From Alloascoidea africana (Eukaryota > Ascomycota > Alloascoideomycetes > Alloascoideales > Alloascoideaceae), in contig JAKTTT010000006.1 in NCBI GenBank assembly GCA_030581615.1, positions 186,001-250,000 of the forward strand: a DNA stretch of 64,000 bases, written 5' to 3'. Of this stretch, positions 42,751-54,074 are shown in pieces; within the stretch, counting starts at the first letter, position 1, and the number at the start of each line of letters is the position of its first letter. Under the pieces are notes generated by a model. It worked only from the letters and a program-made list of their open reading frames with translations. It had not been told where the DNA came from and made no database searches. Both the position numbers and the translations under genes were made by a program.

Positions 42751-42975
42751 ATGGAAATGAAAGAACACGGGGAGTTTATAAGCTCACGAAGGTTACTATA
42801 CACTCCACCGATCGATCCAATGGAAATCAAACAATCATTTATCGATTGCCAGAAAGTATGGGAGAGCCAGTTACATCAGTTGCATCCATGTGACATTTAC
42901 GTTAGGGTTAAAGCCTACCGAGACGCACCTCCAACATGGATATTGGCTAACGGCTTCTTAGCTTGGAAAGTATAA
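42751..42975 (+). CDS. Possible small ORF divergent from the WOPR gene, doubtful
   Basis: A 74-codon ATG-started frame beginning 165 bp from the WOPR start on the other strand. Composition is protein-like (SFIDCQKVWESQLHQLHP, YRDAPPTWILANGFLAW). It ends in GGAAAGTATAA, where GTATAA might be a splice donor, but I found no matching downstream exon. It could be a short peptide, an exon of an unrecognised gene, or chance. Confidence 0.2.
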   Translation: MEMKEHGEFISSRRLLYTPPIDPMEIKQSFIDCQKVWESQLHQLHPCDIYVRVKAYRDAPPTWILANGFLAWKV

Positions 42976-45900
42976 TCTGAAGAGCCCGACTAATCTTTTG
43001 TACTCCTGTCTTTCCAACTTTATTCGCAAAAGAGTGTTTTCCGTTTTTTACACACAAAAATACAATAGTTTACTTTGGTTCGGAAACACACTGGAAAAAG
43101 AACGTTCATTGGTTAGAGAAAGAAGAAAAGAACTGATTTCGGTACGAATTCCTCGGAATGGTTCTCGATTGGGTCAGAAAGCAAGTGGCCAGGGGAAGCG
43201 GAGCAAAGTTATAGCCACAGTGTACATGTGCACCATAATCCTTACTTGCCATAAAATTCTAATTGGACAAGTAAGTACATGCTGGACTAGAATCGACAAC
43301 GTCCATGGGGCATTTCAAGGGGAGCAAAAGCTGGCTAGCGGTGAGATACGAGTTGCAGGTACATGTCCATTTGTCTGTATTTATGCGAGAATGCGGCCCT
43401 TTCTGGAGAATCAGGTTGGAGAAGCATTGCCTGACCATGATATATTTTTGCAATATGCAGCAGTAAAAGCATGACACAGTTTCCCTCTCATAACAGGGAT
43501 CAAACACCCACTCTGGTACCGGCTCCGAAGGTGGGGGAATTGTGAGACGGGACGGAACATGATAACATCTACAAACAATACACAGGGCTACAGTATGGAA
43601 GTACTCGTATCTTATTGAGTTTTATTACTGTAGTGAAGGCACGATTCAAGCTCACATTGGCAACTGAGCCCACCCAAAGGGAATGTGTCTGAGCCAGCAA
43701 ATGTAGAATAGGCACAAGATTATAGTATTAGGCTTTTCCTTGCCGGTTTGGTTTAGTTTATAGTTGAAAAGACAAACTATGCCACTTCGTGAGGCTACGC
43801 CAAAGCAAAATTAGCTGGAATTAAGAACAGAAACTGCATACTTGGACATTTCCACGAAATTTCTGAAAGCTGAGACCAACTGGGTATTGTTTTGGTGTGA
43901 TTGGTTCGCTTTCGATAGAAAATCTCGCTCACGGCATTATTAAGAAACAAGACTGAAAACGTGAGAGGGATCATTAGCGTGCTCAGAGTGTTGAGTTAAG
44001 GGCTATTCCATCGGCTCAAGACCAGCGATGGCTATTGCGGATGTCCCTGCTATTTAGTCGGCTTATAGGTTTATGTCTAGCATAAAGAAATATACCATAT
44101 CTCCCGATCTTTAGACACTTCAATGGCCCGGAAGGGTACTATTAACTTCCGTACCGTTCCAAACCCTATTTACTTTAAAACTGCAAGTTAATTTAATTTT
44201 CCATGCGATACAGATAACAACCAGGCAATGGAAGGAGGCATTCTCCGAGGAAAATAGCTGTCATAAAGTCTGGATATTCGGAGAGTGAAACTCCGGAAAT
44301 TATGAACCTCTTAACAACAACATGTTTGAAATCAGCGGGGAAAATATTTGAAGAGAAAGATACAATAAAAGACAATACAAGCTGTATTGATGAGTTTATG
44401 TTAAGATGGTTTAGTTAACTTAAGCCTTCAACCCAATCAGTGTTATGGATATGGTAAACTGAATAGAGTGTTGGAAGGTCTATAGTTGGAAAGCAAAACT
44501 CCCAGGGAAACAGGATCCATAGTCACAAACGTGATTGGGCGTTTGAGATGTCTTGAATCCAATATTTGTTAAGCTTATGTATGACAATTTAAAAATAAAA
44601 GTGAAATAGAAAAAAGGAAAAGGAAATGCCAGATTCACCAAACAATGGAACTATCTTTAAGACTCAAAAGTTTCAATCTACGGCTTTCGCATCGAGAACA
44701 GTTTTTGTCTGTTTCCCCAGACGATTCGATGTTTACCACTGAGTTAGACGTTACTTCTAAAACTTGAATTATACAATTGTCAGTGCCATAATTTTCCAAT
44801 GCCTATGAATCTGATTAGAACCAAAAGAAAAGAAAATAGAAACCCTGAAACATTAGACAACATAGGAGTCTATTGTTCTGCAAGAGAACCGTCATCGAAA
44901 GCCTGTACCTAACTTTTCACTAACTTCATATTTGTCTTAATCTCATCGTTACTGGGATTTTGAACTTTGAGCTTTATTTCTAAAGTTTCCTGGAAATACT
45001 CAATTCTCGTGCTCTTCCATCTCCAGTGTTTAAAACTGTTCCTACTACTTGCGATAAAACTTTTTGATTTTGTTTTCCATAATTGATCTGGTTATTCTTA
45101 CAAAGAGTTGTTGTGTCACTACATCAAAACTCCATGCTCCTTATATTGCCAGCTTTGGAATTGAGACAGCCACCCCACATCCCAAAGTATCTCATCTTTC
45201 AGGTGGATTAAGAATAAGTTAAGAAAAGTATAAGCCTTGGAACGACAAGAATAAAGTGACCGCTTGCTTATTTCTTTCACTCGCACCCTTGTTTACTTGA
45301 CTATATGTGTACCTTCTGGTAATTTCAATCACAATAACCAAAGCGCTCCGGGTTTCAATATCATACAAGCATTCGCACCCATATGAGCTTTGGAAGTTTT
45401 ATTTTTCGTCATACAAAGTGTGGATCTGGTAGAAATGATATTATTTCTGACATAAGGTGTACCAGTTAACTTTTGAGTTTGGATTCTCAATAATATTTTA
45501 AACCTCAATCTTGTTATTGAAACATCTGTGTGTTCATGCTCATAATTGTTTTTTATGGTGGCATTGCTTACTACTTTTCATAACGAGCAGATTTACAAAA
45601 CTGTCAAAGTACTTGATGTGTCTTTTTGTGATTGTGCTGGTAAGTACTTTCAGATCAGAAGGCTTGTGGAAAGTATTCAAGGGAAGATATCAATGCTCTG
45701 AAATGGTGCTTTGGCCGTTTATATGCTTAATTTATAAACAACTCTAATCTGAATCGGGCTGAACCAATTCTAAGGAAAACAGTTGAGGGCCAATTATTTT
45801 GGTCTCTAAAGATTACTATGGTAAAGTAAATTTTCCTCGATTTATACAATCTAAAATCTCTTAATGTTTATACCTTTTACCACATTCCCTATGTGATAAG

Positions 45901-47858
45901 AATGGTCAGTTCTATATCATCATTATTGCTTATACGTTGGTAATAAGTAGGCTTTTGCAATCGTGATGAAGCCATGGCAATTCTTCAATTGTTGACCAAA
46001 GGAAAAAAGCCACGGGTACAATTAATTGAAATTTTAGATCACAAAATTCGCTACTTCTATCTCGTACTACAGTTGGAAAACAAATTTAATTACAAACACA
46101 ACCGAGACACTGAAACTCGAAGTGGTTTTAAAAACGGCATTCTGAGTCGTGTGGGAAATATCTCTATTCGCAAATTAGACAATTAGATTGGTAATAATGG
46201 ATATGAGCTTTGACACGGCCCTCATTTTGGGTACTGCACAGGTTATTTTTGAAAGGTGTATGTTCTATTCTCGCGATGAATCACAATCTAGTCGGACTTG
46301 TCCCAATAAAAAGCCAATACAAGCTACGGACTTGCCTTCTACACCTATTATAACGCATCTTCTTTCTTTCTAACGATAACTAAACTCAACACAAGCTCAA
46401 CTAATAAAAGTAAAAGAAAATACGGCAGTTAACAGAACGGAGACATGCAGTTCATCCAATCAACATTGTGTTTTTAGCCCACTGAAGGCTTAAGCTGGTC
46501 ATCAAGTGATCGGCATTCTCGATTCTCTTTTTGCCTAGCTTATATATTTAACTCAGACAGACTAATTTTTTTGTGATGACAGTTTGGCACCAGTTTGACA
46601 CAAGTCATGTCAACGAGGTAGTCTTTGAAGCTCTCTGCAATAGAGAACACGCATCTAAACATCGATTTATGAAATAAAGCATAACAAATTATTGAAGTGG
46701 ATCAAAATAATGAATGAAACCTCTGTTATGTAGCAATAGTCAAACAAAAGAACAAGAAGCATATATGCTTCAAACATTGTAATAAATGACCCACGCAAGA
46801 GGCACAAAACGTCTTGGGAACATCATGTCATTTAAGCTTCTATTTCTACCTTTTATTCACCGGCGGCTATTATGTCATTCCACCAAGCTAAATTATTCTT
46901 GGCTCATCTCTCTACAACTAGCGCCGAGCTTGATACGAGGGCATGGTTTACTACGTTTATTCAAAGATCGAAGCAATATTTAGGTACAATGAAGAACCTG
47001 TCAAATCATAGCCCAGAAGTTAAATATTTGCAATCAGCAAAAACATGTACAACATAAATGGGGATTCATTAGATTGTCCCAGATATCTGCAAATACCATA
47101 AGGGGTTCTGGTGAAATAAAAGCAAACCTTACGATCCATGTGGAATAGTCGGCGTTCAAAATTCATTTTCAGGGACGAAAACACGCTAAACACTAAAAGA
47201 TGCGTCAGAAAAAGCCGATAGCAGGAACTTGCCCACCTGTAGCTGGTGGAAAATGAACCAAATCAAACGATTCGGTTTACAATAGGCTAGCAGTTTCAAA
47301 TGGTGAATGGTATCGATGCGAGTTACATTGAAGGAAATTGCTGGGTATAGTGCAGTTTGAATCTAGATTAACCTGCCGTTCTTGCCTCTTATCTGCTTTC
47401 TGTGAATCAAGTAAGCCGTAGATCTGACTCCGACGCACCATGACATGTTTTTTTTCGGCATCTAGAAATTCTCCAAATGAACATGACAAAGAATAGCACC
47501 AGAAATACATTATGCTCCAATCAGGGGCCAAAGCATCTCCTGGTATTAAGTGGTAGATGAAAAATGTATCAAAATAGCTCAGTTTTCTAGGGTCACACTT
47601 TTCATTCACTTTCTCTTTACCTTCTTCGGATTTAACTAAGCCTTTTTCACATGGCCCAGTTAAACTCGTGTAAATGTTTACTGGAAGAAACGCGGTTTCA
47701 ACCGTTCAAAGGCACAGCAAACGAAATCCTACTGCTAATTTTCATTCTATGTACTCTCATTTAGATACCGAATACCAATCAATAAACAAAAATATCAACA
47801 AGATTTTTCCAATCAATTAAAAAAAAATCTTTTTTATTCCATTGCTTTTTACCCTCTC

Positions 47859-47885
47859 CACTACAAACAGTTGTTTGTTTTAGTG
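47859..47885. other. Bulged hairpin downstream of TRK
   Basis: CACTA-CAAAC, loop AGTT, GTTTG, a TTT bulge, TAGTG: ten base pairs. It lies about 300 bp beyond the TRK stop. It may be a 3'-end element or a palindromic binding site. Confidence 0.35.
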
Positions 47886-48183
47886 GCTTTGCAACTCCCT
47901 CACCGGACAGGCTAACCCAACCATGCAAAAAACAAGGAATGATTAGACAAAATTAATAAAGCAAAAGAAATCAAGTTACAACAATCATTAGTTTAATTTT
48001 TCGTTTCTGCTCCTGTTCTTGAAACAAACAGGGAATGCATTTTACTTAAGCTCTGGTTGATCAAACCCTGCAAAAAGGTTCTAACCCCCAAAAATCCAAT
48101 GATAAATAAAGAAAACAGAAAGAGAGGCAAAAACATAAAACTTATCTGGAGGGCGATTATACTGATCAATTTCATAGCAAGAG

Positions 48184-51100
48184 CTATCCACTATAAGGAT
48201 GCAAGCCTTCGTTCTCGCTGCTTTGTATTGGTTCAATAACGTTCCGAGAATCCAAGGCATTGTATCCCGAGAATGAAGCATGTCTATTCGAAACTCCTGA
48301 AGCCGAAGCTTGCGCTCTGGTTAATGGTGGTCGAGTGAAGAATGGTTCATCAACGCTACTCTTGTATGTTCTAGAGGTACCATATTTCTTTAAGCTCGTT
48401 CCGCGACCATCCATAATCAAAGCCGATTTACCCTTTTTAGCCAATTTCTTGAGTTCAGTAGCAAATGTCTTTTTGCGTCTTACCAAACCCGAATGCTGTT
48501 CATCATGATCTTCCTGTTGGTTTTGATCGGGTAGAAAAGAAGTATCCATGTGTGAAGACAATCCGTCTTGGTTCGATGCTGTGGTCATGGTCTTTCTTAT
48601 TTCATGTTGAGCTTGAACCTCATCTCTAATCTGCATTTTTTCATTTGGTTTCATAATGGCACGATCCAGAGAATAGGGCAAACCACGATGTCTTCCTCGA
48701 ATCATCATGGCAATAATTACAAGTTTGGAAATCACAGACATTTTCCCCGAAAGAGATGTATTGACACCCGCATAGCCTAGCGACATGCCAACAGTTCCAT
48801 AAGCGCTGACCAGCTCAAACAGAATCGCAAAAAAGTTGAACGACGGTTCTTGTGCCTCTTGGATCCTTTTACCATCGGCAAGACATATTATAAAAAGCCC
48901 AAGAAACAGATACCATAAATCAAAAGAAAGTTGCCGTCTCAAATGCGAGGCAATGAATGTTTTTTTATCATGACTATCGGGGGAGTCATCATCAGGATTG
49001 TAGTAGATTCCCAGTGACTGTTCCTCGTAAACATTTGTTCTCCGAATACTTATAGCCAATGGCATAACAGAGACATACATCATCAACATATAGCTGACCT
49101 GCACAGCAGGATGTAGTTGGGATAAGTCAACAACAGTAAAACCAGCTGTACGCGTAGCTATAGCTTGGAATAACCCATTCAGAAACTTGTAACCGCCTGG
49201 GATATCTTCCAAAACGGAAGCATTGAAATCCAGAATCAGAAACAAGAACACATCGATCACATTCATTGCAACAAGGATTCCAAATAGCCACCATGTTGCT
49301 CCAGAAGGGAAAAGTAACGTAAAACATCTTCTCGGATGGTCGAGCAAAAACCCAAGACTTTCTTTCATCTGCGATAAGTCGGGCACACATTTGAATGCTA
49401 TCCAAATGATCAATCTTAGAAGACAGGGGAACCCCGTATTTCCAATAACAATGAAAAATCCTCCAACAAGTAAAATGTATGCAACCTGATTGAAACTATA
49501 CATTGAGTTTGGTGTCAAGGTATGTCCCAAATCGTTAAAACTCGACATGGAAGTAAATATGCTCCACCATGCTGGATTAACGCCAAACGAATACATCAGT
49601 TGTTTGTATTTTTGCATACTCTCAATCCAGGGAAGAGTAAGGACAACACAGAGAACATGAAAACCGACATAGTAGATGACCAATAAAGTTGCCAAAAGTT
49701 TAACTGCTCTATATTCAACGTCCTCCAGCTCTTCCTTTTGGTCATCGTTTAGGTAATAGAAGGTCGAGTTTCTCCCAACAGTAGGCTTCCACGACAGATA
49801 ATTTGTGCTCATTTCTTTTGTCAAAATATTCTGCCTCATACTTTCGCTCATCGAAATGTTTGAATTCTGGCTTATTGTTGAGTTTCTTCGTTCCCTTGAG
49901 AGACTAGGCCTCAGCCTTTTTCGTTTCTTGTGCTTTCTCTTTCTCAAGTTATCACGGACCAAGTTATCCAATGAAGGCGAATATAACAGCCCACTGCTAT
50001 CAATTTTATTGTCTACTTCGATTGTGTTTGATCTCTTCCAAAACTTTTTAGGTCCAGTTTCATTTTTTGAAGGGAATACTTGATTTGATTGAGTTCGTTG
50101 CACATCATCCAAATCCGACTCATCATCATCTTCTTCGTCATCGCTGTCGCTGTCGCTGTCACTGTCACTATCATCTTGTTCTTCCTCACTACCTTCATCG
50201 TCTGACTGAATCGTCTCCAATTGGCTTCTACCAGTGCCACCATCATACGAGTTTCTACGGTACATGTTGGATGAAGCTGGACTCTCTCCCGAGACAGAAG
50301 CTTTGCGCAGTCTTCTTTCCAGCTCCTCATTTTTAGATTTCTGTTCTTTTTTCTGATGCTCTTCTTCTTCCTCCAACTCCTGATCACGTTCTTGGGGACC
50401 TTTTATTACCAAAGCAGGACCATCATCGTCATCTCCTTCCGAAGCGTCACGGCTCGGGTGTCTGTTTTTCTGCATCAAAGCTATAGATCGATACATATCA
50501 CGAGGATCAATATCTTTCTTTCTTGGCAATGAGTCGTGAGGTGTGGGCAGATCAAATTTAATTGTCATGGAATTGGCATTTGGCGGTCTTGAGAACTCAT
50601 CCTCTTCAGAGCTTGCAGATTTATTAACATTGGTTCTTGACGAGCATGGAGAGATTGCGTCATCAGACTTTTCGGGGATTTTTTCTGGCTCGTTCTTTTT
50701 ACTGGGAGATTGTTGTAGAGGGTTCGAGGGCCGTTGAGTTTTTCCATGATTGTCATCATGTCCTTTGTGCAGAGAACTGGTAATCTTTCTCTTTATTGTA
50801 TGGAACAGGCCAACATTTTCCTCCTCTAATCCACCCTCAATATCTCTTGAAAGGGTTCTTGCCGCCAGAGTTTGAGCTTTTCTCATTTTGTGATGAATCT
50901 TTGACTTTTCTTTGATATCATCATAATATGCTTCGTACATAAACAGTCTCATAAACACAACACTACCATGGATGAAGATTGGAGTAGTGCACATGCAAAT
51001 TATGTAAATACACATCTGTTGCCATGTTGTAAGACGGTTGAGATCAACTCTAGACGGTTTGTTAGCGAGTAATCTTGGCATTGACCAATTGAAAAGCCAA

Positions 51101-51598
51101 AAAATAATATTTACGTGTTTAGGCCTGCCTGAGTCGATGCAGCGCTTGCGAAAAACAGAGCATCGATATAATCAATATTTTTAATGGGATATATCATAAT
51201 CGACCCAATAAGGGTCCAGCCCAAGATGTAGCAGTCTTCTGAGAGCGTTAGTTGGAATCACCAGACACATACATGTTGCAAAAATCCTTGTCTTTATACT
51301 AACAATGAAACGTGATGAAGGATGGGAATATTTTCTGAATAAACGCTTCACCCTTGCTGACCTTTTTTGATTCATTCTCGGAATCAAGATCTGAACTAGT
51401 GCCTGAACTTGAACTTGAGCTTGTGCTAGATCTATGCGATGACGTAGTTGAGGTTGTTGATCTTGCCCTAGAACTAATTGTAGAACGGCAGGTACTCCAA
51501 ACCCTGGACACAAAACGTTTGCCTTTATTCAGCTTTAAATCTGACTCTGGCTGAGCACTTTCTTCATCGTCTCCAGTTTGTGTGCCTATTTGGGGCAT
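48184..51598 (-). CDS. TRK1: Potassium transporter Trk1/Trk2
   Basis: Plasma-membrane K+ uptake system, predicted 1093 residues (Trk1 1235, Trk2 889). Exons are 51304-51598, 51115-51235 and 48184-51049. Introns are 51236-51303 (GTTAGT, branch CTAAC, acceptor AGAAG) and 51050-51114 (GTAAAT...GTCTAG). The spliced N-terminus reads FPSFITFHYCYILGWTLIG, then NIDYIDALFFASAASTQAG, then LNTVDLNRLTTWQQM, matching the first M-P-M unit. All four pore loops are visible: STQAGLNT, MSSFNDLGHTLTPNSM, ATRTAGFTVVDLSQL and VSAYGTVGMSLGY. A long hydrophilic loop between units 1 and 2 contains a nearly pure Asp/Ser run (DSDSDSDSDDEEDDD). RGRHRGLPYSLDRAI near the C-terminus is also diagnostic. The single gene cannot be assigned to TRK1 or TRK2. 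A kinase of the family that stabilises Trk lies 6 kb away. Confidence 0.93.
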
Positions 51599-54074
51599 TT
51601 TGGGGGAGTAGTCTTACCACTGCTAAGCCCTTTTTAACTCTAACAGAGAAACGTTAAGAAAAGACTTGGTAGCCCAGACGGTGAAGATGATGGGGCTCTA
51701 AAGAAGAGATAAATGGGCAAATACTGCTAACCAAAAGGCTCCTAAAAGCTCAGAGGCCCTGCGTGAAACAAGAAAGGGGGGAATGAAACAATAAGAAAAA
51801 TAAAAAGAGCTATGTGATGCCTGTTCTAGTTTTTAAGGGCACAAATGTGGTAAACTTAAACGAAATGTTGAATACCACAGAATGATAGCGTAACAATCAG
51901 CACGTGTGGCACAATTAGCAGAGCGCTGAACAAGAAACGTAAGGAAGAGAGATGGACAAGTTGGCCCAGCCATTTGCTATCGCCATCGGTTACAACGGAA
52001 GGATAGGGCACGTTTCGAGTATTCCGCCCAGAATGCGATAGTAATATATATGTACACAGCCAACTAGGTCCCATCAATGGGCGGTAACAATCCTGATAAG
52101 GGGCTTTTCATTAAGGTCTTGGCAGAACCAAACATCCCGAGGAGAAGAGCAAGAAACACAGCATATTCAAATACAGTTTCAAATTTCAACCTCAACTCTC
52201 CTGTAACCGTATGAAACTGTTCTATCTCTTAGGAAACAGGTTAAACATGGGACAGCATAGATCAATGAATATGCCCAAGTGATATCTTTTCAGAGCGTTT
52301 ACCCGCCTTGATTTTGTGATTAATGGCAGATGCTCAGGAGATTGTGTCCGGGTAAACTGTTCTTAGCATAACCGCCTTGAAAGCGGTCAAATTGTGTAGA
52401 CTTGATGAGAATCTTGAAGATGTGCATGCTTCGGTAGTCGTAAGAAATGGTGTTTCAAATGACATTTAGACTTTGTAGCTCCGTTATTATCACCCTGAAA
52501 GAGATAAACCATTGCATGCCGAATATTTACTTGTGACCAACCTCTGGCTTTTTAGACATGGAGTTACATTTATTCAGCAAGAATTATATCTTCGGTTTAA
52601 CGTATATATAGTAAAATACAAAAAAAAAACTCTTGGCGCTTAGTGCTGAATGAGTTGAAATGGTAATTTTCATAATGTTGAATCATTTTGCATTTTTGCT
52701 CTGTATAGAATGAAGGATGTAAATAGGTGGTTCTGAATAGAATGATCATAATCGCTTAGTTACTTGTTTAACTAAGGAAACTGAAAACTATTCATGTTCT
52801 TCTATTCAAGAGTATTCTCTAGATACGATTCTAGATGAATATGGAAACATCTGAAATACGAAAGTTTTGCCATCTAAAGTTGCATGTGCTCTCTATGTAT
52901 AGATTGTGGTAGTTAAAATCCAAGTATACACAAAAAGCTATATTTGTGTCTACAGAATCAATTGAAATTCCTCATTGTTGGAAGCTGGTTCTTCCGTATG
53001 TGTGCTTATCTTAGTGTATCCTAATCTTAAAATCAAGGCATGGGATTTCAAAGAGCTAAAAGGGGAAGAATGTATAGTAATTTTCTGTTGGCGATCTGGA
53101 TTACGGAGTAAGAAATCCCGAAGGGGAATGATAAAGGAGCACAAGAACAAAAAAAAACTATGGTCGTAACTAGTAGCTTAAAACAGTAAATAAAGGCCCT
53201 CACTGAGTCCAGGGAAACTAGCTCCAACGAAATGCAACAAGAGTGAGAAGGGATCTATCGATCTGATTATGGGTAAAAAAAGTAACCAGTTTACGATTGA
53301 AAGAAAATGAGCAGGGGGTAAGACATATTGAAGGCCAAAATTAGTGGAAACAAAACTACAAAACTATCTGAAACATTTCCCCTTGACACTATAATTGTCA
53401 AAGTATTAGTTGAAAATTTAGGAATAGTTCAAAAGGGAGGGAACCTGAATAGTTTGTATTCCAACTAGACAATAATGCTTTTGAGCAGATACCTATTTAA
53501 ACGCCGAATACAAACTTGATCAAGTATCTTAGCAGCATCTTGTTCTGTAGTACATCGCAAGCTACCACCCAACTCTTGCAAAACCGTGGAGTAGAGTCAA
53601 TCAAGATTCGAAAGATGCTGACGCTGGTTTTAGAGCAAAGCGGCAATACTAAACGGTGAGGATACAAGATTATTTTTCACGTTTTCAATGTATAGCGCAC
53701 AAAATAACGAATGCATCATCATCTCAACTATATATAGATCCCTACAAAAGTGCTGGTTCAAGCTATAGCTAAAACTAAAGAACATTGACTTTCCAACTCA
53801 TCAAAGAGTAAATAAAGAGGAATTGCAGAGATGATTCGAATAGGCGCATCAATGCGAATCACATTCACTAAATAAACAAAAATTTTCTACAAGGTATATA
53901 CCATTTACCTCCTGTCCTTTGCACCTTTCAAAGATGAGCTTTTTCTTCGATGAAAAGACTGGGCTTTCAGAGGAAACAGTCACTCGCAAGTACATAATCA
54001 TATAGTAAATCAAAAAGAAGTAAGAAAAAAAATACACTCATTCAAAAAACACTTTGATTCCAAAATCATTACGC
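51599..54074. other. 2.5 kb between TRK and SPT10
   Basis: TRK promoter on the left and SPT10 3' flank on the right. It contains CACGTG at 51901-51906 and a Reb1-type core at 52349-52355. No gene was supported; the remaining frames are short. Confidence 0.5.
52349..52355 (-). promoter_or_regulatory. CGGGTAA (TTACCCG), Reb1-type site
   Basis: CGGGTAA is the complement of TTACCCG. It lies about 750 bp before the TRK ATG, farther than usual for such a site, so an unannotated transcript start nearby is possible. Confidence 0.35.

Larger units (their letters stand above)
42586..48183. other. 5.6 kb gene-poor region upstream of the WOPR gene
   Basis: No protein gene could be supported across 5.6 kb. 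Frames at 42751-42975 (74 codons, ATG) and 42998-43474 (158 codons, TTG start) are the only ones near 42.6-43.5 kb, and neither resembles a family. From 43.5 to 47.8 kb frames are short and AT-rich. A bulged hairpin lies at 47859-47885, in the 3' flank of TRK. I saw no tRNA, transposon or array. A very large regulatory region or an untranslated transcript of the WOPR gene is plausible. Confidence 0.5.

Noticed and set aside
42998-43474. 158-codon frame as a gene of its own
   Set aside because: No ATG start, no domain, and codon use is not convincing. Kept only as a finding together with its neighbour.
51050-51081. ATG at 51081 as the start of TRK (MPRLLANKPS)
   Set aside because: These codons lie in an intron. 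Using them would remove the first pore loop, which is restored by two upstream exons.
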